From positions 1 to 64,000 of the forward strand of contig NW_020312045.1 in NCBI RefSeq assembly GCF_002999335.1: a DNA stretch of 64,000 bases. The letters are read 5' to 3'. The notes under the pieces were generated by a model that was not told where the DNA came from, searched no databases, and saw nothing but the letters and a program-made list of their open reading frames with translations. Origin of the DNA: Cyclospora cayetanensis. Taxonomy: Eukaryota; Apicomplexa; Conoidasida; Eucoccidiorida; Eimeriidae. This document shows, piece by piece, positions 49,001 to 60,493 of this stretch; within the stretch, counting starts at the first letter, position 1; each line of letters opens with the position of its first letter. A program made the position numbers and the translations under genes.

Positions 49001-49792
49001 TGGAGGTGTCATGTGCCTGTGACATTTGACCCTCACTTAATTTGTATTGGCTGGCAGCGCTCTTTTACCATTACCCCAGTTGTACACCTTTCGCCAAATG
49101 GCGACCTGATCATCTCGCAAGTTCCTGTCCTTCGAATGAATTTCATGAACGACGCGTTCTTCGCTGCTGGAGTCAAATACCAGCCAGACCCGGAATCGGC
49201 CAGGCACATAAATAGCGCGAGTTAGCACGCGTGCACCAAGCCGACCCAGGCCAACATCCCAGCAGCTGTTCTAAAACCGTCGCAGTATCCTTTTCCGCTG
49301 TGTTCCTGGACGAGAAAAAAACCGGTTGGTGCGTGCTGCGGCCGTATCTAGCGGCATTTGCACGATGCATGCTCACCAACATCATTCAAGTGGCGCTGAG
49401 CTGTCGTTCGGGGGAGTGCCGGAGCAAGCTTTGCTTGGCATTGCCTGCCCCCTCAGCTCCATTCCAACAGCAAGCCACCCCAAGGCGCAAAGAGTTGAGG
49501 CACTCTGAGTGTCCGACTCCTTATGGTATGCTTCTACGCGCTGTCTTCCGTTCTCTGTAGCGAATTGATATGATGACCTCAGTAAACGCAGATCTGGCGC
49601 CTTAAACATGTTCTCCAGAGAAGGTTCATGAACTTCACTAGAAACATGACGACGATGCTGGTCAAAGATACGACTAGTACGCCCCTTTACCAAAGAAAAA
49701 TCGGCCACTCTCTATCTTGTCTCTCCAGTTCACGGAGAGAGCAGCAGATCTAAGCAGTTTCAGCTAATCATCACAGAAGTCCTCTGCTCCGC
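46095..49792. other. 3.7-kb segment without a supported gene
   Basis: Frames up to 190 codons occur (46909-47484 plus, 48830-49225 plus), but none has a recognisable motif, signal peptide or phase-consistent splice partner that I could find. CAG runs stop just after the RPB12 gene, so this is a repeat-poor segment. A small or intron-rich gene could be hidden here. Confidence 0.35.
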
Positions 49793-52728
49793 CTAGCCCG
49801 CGGCGGCCTGCGGAGATTGTCGCTTGTCGCTTTCCTGGGTTTCCATGTACTTGGTTCGCGGGTAATACTTCCTGAGAAGATCTTCCTTGATCTTCTTAAG
49901 CATATCTTCGGGGAAAGTACGAAGCAGCTCCCAGGCAATGTCCAGACTTTGGAAGATGTCACGTCCCTCATACGGGCCCTGCTGCAGGAAGCGGCGCTCG
50001 AACTTGTCAGTAAACTCCATGTAGAGCATGTCGTCGGCAGACAACGCCTCCTCGCCGACTACTGCCTTCATGGCACGTGTGTCTTGGCCAATGGCATAGT
50101 TGGCATACAACTGAAAAGGCAAGGGCACACAAGACATTTCACAACCCGTAACAGCGAGGCACAGCCAGCCAAGAAAACTCGCTGGGGCGAAACAAGATAA
50201 AAGGCGCAGCATCTGTCGGTAACATAGCGATGAAGAGCTCGCAAGTGCAGGCCAAAAATCGAGTGTGGGATGGGAAATACACATTACAAATCGTAACATC
50301 GAGCTTCCTACTAAGGAACGAAAACAGATATCAACAGTGAACTGTCCATGCCTATAGGTTAAACTTCTCCGTCACACGTAAAAGTCGGGTCACAAACGCA
50401 GGTTCCCGTACAACTGTATGGAATTGTACGTCTAAGAAGAACTGCATAAAGGGGGTAGCTTGCAGAAAGCAACTATTTGGGGCTCGCATGCAGAGACAAA
50501 CAATCGTGCAGCAACTCTCTTACGACATGGACACGTTGTGTAGAAGATTACCATCAGCCCTCTAAGTGCGATGACCTCTGATTGGAAAAGCACTTCCTTA
50601 CCCTCCCAGACACCCTCCCTAAGCATTCTGTGCATCCTCCTACGACGCTGGGGACTGTTCATGTTTGCACATCTCTCCGTACCTGATCAGACACCGCAGG
50701 GTGGTCCTCCCTGGTCATCCCTTTTCCGATTCCGCTCTTCATGAGACGACTGAGGGAAGGTAGAACGTTGATCGGCGGATATATCTGCCTGTTATGAAGC
50801 GACCGGTCCACGAAGATTTGCCCCTCAGTAATGTAGCCCGTCAGATCTGGGATGGGATGAGTAATGTCGTCGTTAGGCATTGTGAGAATGGGGAACTGTG
50901 TGATAGAACCATTGCGGCCCTCTACCCGTCCAGCCCTTTCATAAATCGTTGACAAATCCGTGTACATGTATCCGGGGTACCCGCGGCGACCAGGCACTTC
51001 CTCCCTGGCGGCGGAGACCTCGCGCAGCGCATCAGCATAAGCGGACATGTCTGTAAGAATGACGAAGACGTGCATTTCTCTTTCGAATGCCAAGTACTCC
51101 GCTGTCGTAAGGGCCAGCCTCGGAGTGATGATCCGCTCGATAGTCGGGTCATTGGCAAGATTCAGGAACAGTGCCACGCGTTCCATGCTGCCATTCTCTT
51201 CGAAATCCTGTCTGAAAAAGCGCGCGGTTTCCATGTTCACCCCCATGGCGCCAAACACGACTGCAAAGTTTTCGTTCGAGTGATCGAGGACGTCTTTGCC
51301 CGCCACAAGGCTGGCTTGTCTGCATATCTGGGCTCCAATCTCGTTGTGCGGGAGACCAGCGGCTGAAAACAGCGGAATCTTCTGCCCTCTGACGACTGAA
51401 TTCATGACGTCGATGGTGCTGATGCCGGTTTGAATCATTTCTCTGGGGTACACACGGCACTGAGGATTGATCGGGAAGCCATTAATATCCAAGAAGTCCT
51501 CCGCCAGCACCTTGGGGCCCCTGTCGATTGGCTTGCCACTGCCGTTAAATGCCCGACCTAGCATTTCCTCGGAAATCGGCATCTTGAGAACATCGCCTCT
51601 AAACTCGGCATGGCAGTGACGGTTGTCGATGCCCGAGGTGCCCTCAAACACTTGAACCACTGCCCTACGACCCTTGATCTCCAGCACCTACACACCCGCA
51701 CCATCACACGTGCACTTTGGAAATATAGAACAACGGCATTCTTGCAGCACCCGAAGAAAAATGATGCAGCAGCGGAACCAGTAACCGCATACTCAACTGC
51801 ATCGCACAGATACGAATACCGCCACGAACCACCCCCTACAGCAGCGAAAGCTCCCGAATTAATATTCAATAGGCACAAAATGAACAAAAGCCAGAAGCAC
51901 CACCTGTCGTATCAGCAAAAATGCCTCTCAGAATCAAGTATGACCACCGACAAGGACAAACAAAGTGGCACGAAGAAAGGCAAATCCAACACGAGGTAAT
52001 CCACAGAGGGGGCTGGTGCTGTATGCGAAGCCGGTGCTGCGGGATCTCCCGATGGCATACAACAGAGAGCTATGGATACTTCAAATGGCATTGGGGGCAA
52101 CGGATTCTGCGGCACGCCATACTGGCCGTTCAAAGAGTTCTCCGTACACTTGGTAGCCTCATAGCCAATGGAACGGAAATCAACCCAAGAAGCAATCACA
52201 GTGCAACGGCTAGCTCATCTCCCTGTGCCCTCGTTATAGACCCCAGATGCAAAGCAATCAACAACCGACACGGCCACCAGAAATGCCTCTCTGCCCGGCC
52301 TGTGCCCCTTCTTGCATCTTTCTGCACGCTATCACGTTGCAGTGGCACTCCCGGTGTTGTTCTTCGAGCCACGCCGTCCCTGAGTCCCTTGATTTCACCA
52401 CCACACTAATCTGACTTTTCTCAGGCACAAAGTTCATGCAGCGGCTTTTTGCGTGCGTTCTATACTACAATGCAGCAGCGTCGCAGCGGCCACCCACCTG
52501 CCCTTCCCTAACGCTTCCATCCCCTAAGTGGATAGTGACGATCTCCGAGTATTTGGGAAATTTCACGTCATCCAGTACCACCAGGGGCCCCTCCACACCC
52601 GCAACTGTCCGGTAGTCAAGGCGAGGGGCCACCCTGTAATCGCGCGTAACGGCACGCACATGCTCCTTAGCCGCCTCTGAGCGGCTCAGGGTGGCCGGGC
52701 TCGCTCCCTTGTGAGCTTCTAGAGGCAT
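49793..52728 (-). CDS. vatB: V-type proton ATPase subunit B
   Basis: The non-catalytic nucleotide-binding subunit of the V1 head, which alternates with catalytic subunit A in the A3B3 ring. Three exons join in phase 0: 52728-52498, 51687-50683 and 50110-49793 (GGGCAG|GTGGGT, GTGTAG|GTG, ATCAG|GTACGG, TTTCAG|TTG). The protein is 517 residues, close to the usual 490-510. Exon 1 gives the N-terminal beta barrel ([17 protein letters not shown]). Exon 2 carries [36 protein letters not shown] (the degenerate P-loop region of B subunits), [20 protein letters not shown] and the [19 protein letters not shown] block. Exon 3 gives the C-terminal helical domain ([20 protein letters not shown]). The start ATG is the only one before the conserved part of exon 1. 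The protein is highly conserved and free of homopolymer runs. It acidifies vacuolar and acidocalcisome-type compartments in apicomplexans (known of the family). Confidence 0.95.
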
Positions 52729-54085
52729 TGTCAGAGCCAGATCAGGGGGGAAGAGGGCAGTGGAGAACAGGAACGGGAAGGAAAGAGGAAGGTGCGGTGG
52801 ATGGGGCCCGACACCAACCGGGGCGTAGAGGACGCGGGTGCTCCCAAACAGCTACACGCTTTCCTAAGAAGCGAAAGAGGCGGACCTAAAGACAATTGTA
52901 CGTACCACTTTAACAATGCAAATGACAAAAGGAGCAACGTGCTGTGTGGCGCGCCGCATGAGCAGCTTCCGCTGCTCATGCGGCCGCTGCTCCTGCTGCA
53001 GTCGTCGGCTGTTTGCTCGCGAACTAAATGGGCCTAAGACCACTTTCCCCCCCTCTCTTTCTTGTTAATTAACCCAAATACTCCCAGGCGTGCGAAACAT
53101 AAGGACGGTGATGCGTCTTTCGTGTTGCAGCAACACACCAGAAAAGGGAGCAGAACCAGCGACTTGCACACTAGAGGAGGCCGAGGGCCTGCCGTGGCTG
53201 CTCGCGACGGGGCCTTTGCGCCTGTGATTTTCCTCAAAACTGCTAAAAGTGTTGCGATTCCTGGGGCAAAGGTGGGTGGAACTGCCGTGTGTGTTCGGTG
53301 GCTGTGCGGCCCCTGGCAGAAACTTGTAGCACTGCCCTTGGCTGCGTCTGCATATGGTGAAGAACCCTGCACTAATAGACATTTATCCCTGCCAGCAGTG
53401 TATTCCCTTGCACGCGTCTGCACGGTGCGCTCGCGAGAGCCGCCTGGCTACACAACAGCAACAGCTGGAGCGTTGCAGCTAGCAGCACCCTAGCTGAGAG
53501 CTCTGTACTTTGCTTACCGAACCCAGAGTATTCCGGGACCTACCTACACGGAAGCAATCCTCTCAGAACGATGTCACTCGCAACAGCGTCCTCTGTGCCC
53601 CGTAGGCCACGGGCCATCGACCAGATAGCTGCCGTGTGCAGTGTAGCGCAGCCCCTCCCGCTTTTGTGCAAGTGCAGTGGCTAGATTTCGCACCACATAT
53701 GAGGGAGAGAAGTCATGCGAATAGCTGCAGATGGGTGTTCCTGCTGTTCTTGCATCGAGGGCAGGCAGGAGACATTGGGTAAAGTGTAGTTTTCCATCTA
53801 GGGTCTCCATGGGGTAACACTATTAGCCCCAGGACGCAGAAGAACTAACAAAAAGTTCCTGACAAAGCATTCAGACAAGCTCTTCCACAACCAGCATTAT
53901 AGGGCAGGGTTCCGACATGTGGCGAGATAGAGCCAGTGCGAGCCTGCATGGGCATTGCTGAAGCCCCTTAGGTCAAGTCCCCGGTTGCACACGGCAGCCT
54001 ATGATAACCCACACGCATGCAACGTTGAGTGTAAATAGTTTTGAGACAACTTGACCCACTATGCAACAAATAGCATACATATTGG
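52729..54085. other. Upstream region of vatB
   Basis: The vatB promoter and 5' UTR should lie here. A 14-bp hairpin lies 225-256 bases before the ATG (listed separately). The plus frame 53062-53493 is long but has no motif. Nothing else is assigned. Confidence 0.35.
52953..52984. repeat. Perfect 14-bp hairpin upstream of vatB
   Basis: The arm GCCGCATGAGCAGC (52953-52966) and its exact reverse complement (52971-52984) flank the loop TTCC. It lies about 225 bases upstream of the vatB start codon on the opposite side from the coding region. Confidence 0.85.
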
Positions 54086-54440
54086 ACGGCCAAACCCGGT
54101 CGTCAATTCTGTCCTGAGTTTAATAAACAATGATGTAGCGGAAAGTGCCTGCACGGAGCTTCAGACTTGCTACATATGTGGCGTATGCGTCGTGTCCTGG
54201 CAATAAGCTTGGCTGTCCTTATATCAGCTACTTGCCTCAACGTAGAGCTAGTTATCTCGGGATTATTAATAATCGACGCTGCGTGCCTGTGAGGTAAGAC
54301 CTGCTGTGCAAAAATAGTATATAAACCGAAAGCCACGCATTCAAATTTTATTAGTCCTGAATCTAGTATAAATAACTGATGCAGTGGAAGGTGCATACGC
54401 TGGGCTTTAGGCCCCTACACACGTGGCGCTCGTCGTCGTG
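54086..54440. repeat. Two imperfect direct copies of a ~75-bp element
   Basis: Segments near 54100-54175 and 54345-54425 share blocks in the same order: CCTGA.T/CTAG, then TAAA/TAAC.TGATG.AG.GGAA.GTGC, then CTACA.A.GTGGCG..., about 245 bases apart. Both follow AT-rich stretches. Origin unknown, possibly a small mobile-element remnant. Confidence 0.45.
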
Positions 54441-54704
54441 CCGTCGGGAAACGACCCTGTAAGCAGCTGCGTTGTTTGTCATGTACCTGAAAGCGCGTTC
54501 GAATCTGCTTCGCCATGGGATATGTCCCAGGTGCTTTCTCTTCTCTGAAACATAAGAGCCTTCTGCCGACACCTAAAATCAAGCTGCCTTTGCAGTCGAA
54601 GCCGTTCTGTGTTATAAGGCAACTAAAGTGTAGACACGTCACAGAAGCACTTTTCACTACATTGATTAAAATTAACTAAAGGCTACAGAAAAAATTTAAT
54701 TACT

Positions 54705-55010
54705 GGTTTGGCTCTTTGTGCTTCGTTCCTACTACAAAGCACTTTTGGACTGAAGACGACGCGATGTTTTGTGCGACCACGCTAGATGCACTGTACAACT
54801 AGCTGTGAGCGATCGGAGTGTTTGGAAAGTGTCGCTTACCGCATGCTACCTGTCTCGCATTCTTCCTGTGGGGAGCTCTCGGGGGCGGGGTCAAAGGAAG
54901 GAGGAAGCTTTGCAAAATACTCAATTACTCTGTTCTATGTTTGGTTTGAGTTTGACATTGAGTGTCTCCCTAGGGAGGCTTAGCTGGATCGTCACAATAG
55001 GCAAGCCCTA
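54705..55010 (+). repeat. LTR-like dispersed repeat, solo
   Basis: The plus strand reads CTAGATGCACTGTACAACTA then GCTGTGAGCGATCGGAGTG, later GGAAGGAGGAAGCTTTG, and at the end TGTCTCCCTAGGGAGGCTTA. It shares its first and last blocks with the copies at 20.3 and 25.3 kb. No pol remnant was seen beside it. Confidence 0.6.
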
Positions 55011-56043
55011 CAGAAAACAGAACACATGGACACCCAAACTACAGATTTCCCGAAACTTGGCCATCCGTAGTGAGGCAGAAGTTCGTTCCTAATGATAGCG
55101 GCCTACAGGTAGCTTATCCATACCTGCGCCCTAGTCACTCATGGAGGTAGCTGCAGCCAACTTCGTAGCTCTGAAAAGAAGGGATTGTGAGGGCCCTAAG
55201 CCGACCTCCACGTTCGCTTTTTTTTTGATGTCGCGCAACCTGCTTCGTGCCTCTCTACTCGCTCTTCACCTCGACACGGCTGCCACCCTCCTGCATCGTT
55301 CCCCAGTCGTTGGTCATACAAAGCACACAACCCTGCCTGTGCATAAGGGGAAAGTGGGGCACCCTAAGCCACAACACTGGCCAAAGGCACGAAACCTCTG
55401 ACAATGGCTTCGTAACAATGCAGCCAATAACCCAAATAGGCCAGAGGGTTCGATAGATGCGCCTTTTAAAATGCCCTGCTTATTCCCCGAAGAGTGCAAA
55501 TCGATTTCTTTCGAGATGCGGTGGACAGACGGCAATTTGGCCGTACGGACGAATAAGCGATACAGCATCCTAATCATGCTATGCCCACTAGCTGATAAGA
55601 CGCGGCCCACGTGTATATGCAGAGCCAGTGATATTCCACCAAGATACCACACTAGCCCATCCAACTAGCTCTCTGCGTAGTGGCTTGTCGTGGCTTACTG
55701 TGCTTTGCTCTACAATCCGATGAAACACCAAAAAAATAGCCTCGTGAGTCTGTGGCGAGCCTGTATTTGGCTTTACAGGGCTACACGGCTTAGGCTACAT
55801 GATATTGGGCTCTTGCGCGTGTACCGCGATTGAGCTGAGGCAGCAAAGTGTGGACGGGGAATGCATAGTTTCGGGATGTGGGGTTAAGGAAGAGCAGCGA
55901 GAGCTGCCAGATGCTTCTACCAGTCAAACAACGCAGGAAAAGCCTCGCTCGGAAAAACGGGCTCCTTACAGCAGCAGAAGCGTCCCTACGACTACCAGCA
56001 GCAACATCAGCCGCAGTATCAGTACCAGTGGCATGCTGCCACA
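55011..56043. other. Intergenic segment, no supported gene
   Basis: Frames of 70-118 codons on both strands without motifs. CAG-type sequence resumes from about 55970, marking the edge of the next gene-bearing block. Confidence 0.35.
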
Positions 56044-56940
56044 TCAGTCTACACTGAGTTTGCGCTTCCTTTCCTCCAGTCTATTGCGCTGCTGCTGCTG
56101 CTGCTGCACCGCAGAAACGAGGGCCAGTCGATCCTGCAGCCACGCCCTCACATAACCCTTGTGCCGAATGACCTCTACCCCGTCTAGAGTCACCTGCTGC
56201 TGTTGCTGCTGCTGCTGAGGTTCAGCACCATCCTCTCCCTTAAAAGCTGCAGCCAAGGGCTGCCGCCGTGCCATCTTGTTGCTGCTGCTCTTGCCGCTGC
56301 TGCCTAGGATGCCTTCTACGGAGAAGTCGGCATCAATGCCCAATACATCTGCAAAGCAGCGCCAGCAGCGACACAACGCGCACAATTAAAGGCAGGGGTG
56401 TATCCCAGCGGAGGCTTGACAGCACTAGGGAAGAGGCCAGAAGGGCAGCAGCAAGAGCACAGCGGCAGCACCCGGTGAGTCTTCCTCAGTGGTGTGCAGC
56501 ATGGGCTGCTGCTCGTCGCGTTGTGGCTGCAGCTGCAGCCTCCTAAGCTCCTGCAGGACCGACTCTGCCTGCTGCTGCAAGGCCTTTCCTCTAGACGCTG
56601 CTGCTGCTGCTCCCGTGCTGCTGCTGCCGCCACTGGGGTTACCTGGCAACACCCCGATTAAGGGATCTCGCAGGACGAATAGCCACGTGTTGTTGGTGCA
56701 GTCTTGATTCTCTGCCTCTGCGGACGTGCCTTGATCGACATGGTGATAGATCTGAAGCGGCGAGAAGACCACCAGCGATGGCAGGCAGGCACTGCGCTGC
56801 ACCATCAGACGCAACAGCTCCTGAACCCATAAGCGCAACAACAGAGAGTAGCCGAGCATGGCGATCAACAAATCGGTTAAGAATACGCCCTCGACTGCCC
56901 CGCACCGCACAAGAGAGAGGAGCATCCATCTCGTAAGCAC
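56044..56940 (-). CDS. Unrecognised protein, 3' exons only
   Basis: I do not recognise this protein. Two exons are supported. One ends at 56643 (CCAG|GTAACC) and starts at a phase-1 acceptor near 56892 (GGGGCAG) or further up. The last exon is 56348-56044 (TTTGCAG|AT). They join in phase to read RDPLIGVLP|DVLGIDADFSVEG. The upstream exon has a strongly hydrophobic, Leu-rich stretch (FLTDLLIAMLGYSLLLRLWVQELL), either a buried helix pair or a membrane segment, then SLVVFSPLQIYHHVD. The last exon has SSNKMARRQPLAA, a Gln run and a charged helical tail (RNRLEERKRKL). Possible upstream exons lie at about 57220-57290 (DALSRMSAAAFVRRESAQK) and 57360-57530, also minus, but I could not join them. The coordinates therefore cover only the part I can support. 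Confidence 0.45.
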
Positions 56941-58376
56941 GCAGACACTAGGCGATGCCTCTCCCCACTAGTCCCCAGCGGACGAGCAAATGGATGAACA
57001 GAAAGCAGACACACGGCAGCAGCAAGGAAATGCGACCGCCACAGCACGAACAACACCAAAGCATGACACTAGAAACTACAGGACCACATGCAGCAGCAAA
57101 AGCAATGGCAGCAGGCAAAAGCAATGGCAGCAGGCAAAAGCAATGGCAGCAGGCAAAAGCAATGGCAGCAGCAAAAGCAGCAGCATAAGTAGCAAGGCAC
57201 CCGTCTGGCAATGGTCAAGATCTTCTGAGCGCTTTCCCTCCTCACAAACGCCGCCGCGCTCATGCGGCTCAGAGCATCCTGAAACTCAAAACAAGACGGC
57301 ACGTTTTAGGCAACATTCAGGCAATTTACGCACCGCCCCAGAACCCACGACGGCGAAAGATGAGACAACGCAGCAGGAATTTGCGTGGGACGCACATTGA
57401 GGGCTTGAAGCAGCAGACAGCCATCAAAGGAAGAGGCAGGGGATCCAACCAAGGAACGGCTCGCCATCAGCGGGCACTGCTGGTAGTGTTTGCTGCTGTC
57501 ACAATGGCTGCTGTGCTCTTGCCGCTGCACCTGACGGCCCTACCTCGCATCAGGATGATGCTGAAGCCGCTTGGGCTGTTGACGCAGTGTCGGTAGCTGC
57601 GTCTCAAGCCTCCTTGCTGCTGCTGCAGGTGCTCGCCGCAGTGCGCTAAGCAGCCGCAGCTGCAACAAAAATGATAGACATGTATCTAGATGAGTACGGG
57701 TTTGCCTGCAATTGAGGAGTTAGTGAGTGGTAGAGTACCAGGCCCTGCTGTCGATGTGTCTGTCTACCTTCCTGACGCTGCCAATGTTGCTGTCTGGGGT
57801 TGCATGCGTTTCTCCGCATGCCTACCGTGTTTAACATTAATGAAGTGTGGTAGATACGAGAAGCGTTAATGCAAAAGGCTTATGAAGACACGGTTGCTAC
57901 TTCTTCAAGTCGTATCATACTACCATAGCATGCAGTGGCGGCAGCCAGCTGCCAGTGCATGCTGCACGCCAAACTTGCATGGAGCCCGCTACGTGGACGC
58001 ATATACCGAAGTTTCTGACTTTTTGTGTTTTTGTGCTGTCGTTGATGAAACGCAGCAGCGACACGAGCCGCTGCCGCAGCAGCTGCAGTTTCGGCTGTAA
58101 CACCGACCAGGAGTAACACCCCCGTGCGTCTTCGCGCATAGCACCGTTGCTGCTGCCTCCGGTGCCGCCATCCCTGGCTAAGTGCCGCCTCATTGAATGC
58201 AGCAGCAGCAGCAGCAGCAGAGGGCAGTGCTAAGGGCTGCCGCCTAGCCATTTGCTGCAGCCAGGGTGCTGCCCCCAGCACAGCCGTCCGATTAGAGACG
58301 TATTCAGAGTGTGTGACACTGTTTCGTCTCCTTGTACAGCGGCGAAATTGCAGCGCCAGCAGCAGGAACGACGGTG
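56941..58376. other. Region between two unrecognised genes
   Basis: It contains possible 5' exons of the minus-strand gene ending at 56044 and the presumed promoter of the plus-strand gene starting at 58377. A 19-bp tandem repeat lies at about 57100-57180. The minus frame 57880-58470 is open but overlaps the plus-strand gene start and looks like a CAG-run shadow. Confidence 0.35.
57096..57185. repeat. 19-bp tandem repeat, about four units
   Basis: The unit AAAAGCAATGGCAGCAGGC is repeated about four times, the last unit degenerate. If transcribed with the minus-strand gene it would lie in an intron; the plus reading gives Lys/Ala/Met/Gln-type repeats. Confidence 0.85.
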
Positions 58377-60460
58377 ATGCAGCCACTGCAGCTGCAGCGG
58401 CATGCCCGCAGCAGTGCCACAGGCAGGAATTCGCAACCCCCCCCAGCAGAACAAGCAGCAAGATGTGCAAATTCTGTGGCTCCAGTGCCTACTTCGCGTC
58501 TCCCTAGGCCTTCGCGAAGCAGCTTTGCACAGCAGCTTGCAGCAGCAGCCCGAGACGCTGCTGAACTCCTTGCAGCCGCTGCTGCCGAAAGAGAGGCAGC
58601 TACCCGCCTAGTTGCCTCCATCCCTGCACAGCAGCACCCACAGAGACGCCACATTCGTCACTCGTGTGGGCCTGTTGCAGTCGGAGCGGCGGCAGCAAGT
58701 AGCGATGAAGGAGCTCTAAGCAGCCGGAGGAGGAAGAGCGCTGGCTTGCCTGTAGCAGACTTTGGAGCGGAAGCAGCAGTGACACCAGGATCCCCTCCTG
58801 CACCGAAACCGGCCGCTACAGCAGATGTTCAGTGGCGGGAACAGCTTGTTGAGCGGCAGCAGAGGCTGCTCGCCCGCCAGCAACTTTTGCTGCAGCGCCA
58901 GCAGCAGCAGCAGCAGCGCCTGCTGCTGCGGAAGCACAGTACTTACAGGGAACAGGTACCCCAGCTGCAGATGCCTTCAGACGTTGTTTTTAATGAGCCG
59001 CAAGGAGACGATGGATTTGCCGCTTCCAGAATCCTTTGGCAGCAACATCAACACCAACACGATCCAGGAGGACTGCACGACCAGGAGTTACCAGGCTATG
59101 ATTACCAGAATTACCAGCTGCAACACCAGAGACTGCAGCAAGAGGAGCTCAGGGAAGAACGTGAGCGGGATGGATGCTTGGGAAGGGGGCACGGTCTGCA
59201 GCAGAAGCTACTCCTGCAGGAGGAGGAGGAGCAGCAGCAGCCGCGGCAGCAGGAACCACTCGAGTGGAATGCGCATGCAAGGACTAGCAGCAGCAGCAGC
59301 AGCAGCCAGCCCTGGGGATTGAGCTGTCGCCGCATGCACGGCTGCAGCAGCAGCACGCGGTGCAGCAGCAGCCACAGCGTCTTACAGCTCTCTGAACCCT
59401 CAGCTGCTGCTGAATTCACACCGCTAGGAGGACCTTTGCCGCCGTTATCGTCAGCAGCAGCAGCAACACCAACAGCTTCTGCTGCTGCTACTGCTGCTGC
59501 TGTCGATGGCGCTGCGTTTCTGGGCGTAGAAAGCTCGACTGCATCAACCCTTCCGCTAGCAGCAGCTGCTGCAGGTACGACGCATAAGAGCAATCGGCAT
59601 AGGAATAGAAGCACGAGACTCCCAGACGGCAGCGGCAGCAGCAGCGAGAGGGCTGCTGCTGCTGCTGCTGCTTACTTTGCAACTGGTGCAGACGAGGATC
59701 AAGCATCAACGCCACTAGCAGCAACCCCTCTAGCAGCACCCGCAGGAATCAGCAGCAGCAGGCCGAGGCTAGTGATCAGGCGAAACTGCCCTTCTGCTGC
59801 TGCATCTGCTGGTGGGGGTCCCCTGGTGGCTGCAGCCGTTGCTGGTTCCTCCGCTGCGGCTGCTGAGGCAACATCGGCAGCCGCAGCAGAGCAAACAGAA
59901 GCGGCAGACGGATCGATTCTGAGAGCAGCAACAGCGGCAGTGGCTGCTGCAGCAGCTGACAGTGCAGCAGTTTTGCGGCTGCTCCCTTTCTTGGTGCCTT
60001 ACCAAACCCCTGTGGGGCAGCGACAGCAGGGGCAGGAGGCGCGAAGCTTTGGAACGCATGCATGGGGGGAATATCTGCAGGAAGTTCGCCAGCGCATTGC
60101 AGCAGCAGCAACGGCGACAGCAGCGACGGCAGCAGCAGGCGCAGACCTGAGTAAGTTGCAGGTTCGCAGCCAGGAAATCGCGGGTTATCTTCCTCCTGCG
60201 CTTGGCTGTTGCAGCGTGCAGTGTACATGCAGCTGTGATCGTAGCGGCAGCTCCGAGCGGCAAGACTGTCACGTGCCGCTTGCGGCGGGTGTAGCTGCCG
60301 CGGCAGCAACAGTAGCTGCTGAAGAGGAAGCCTTCGCGCTGCTGCATGCGGATGTGCTGGACCTGAAGTTTCATTGGTGGAGGGCCGTTGCCGCAGCTTG
60401 GAGGAAGAAGCAGCTGCCGCTGCTGCAGCAGCAGCTCTCCCTCCTGCAGCAGTACGACCC

Positions 60461-60493
<33 letters not shown>

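Noticed and set aside
58193..58470. Minus-strand frame with MARRQPLA, shared with the exon at 56.27 kb
   Set aside because: The shared DNA is only about 13 bases in a CAG-rich setting, and the frame overlaps the start of the plus-strand gene. I judged it coincidence or a tiny duplication, not a paralogue.
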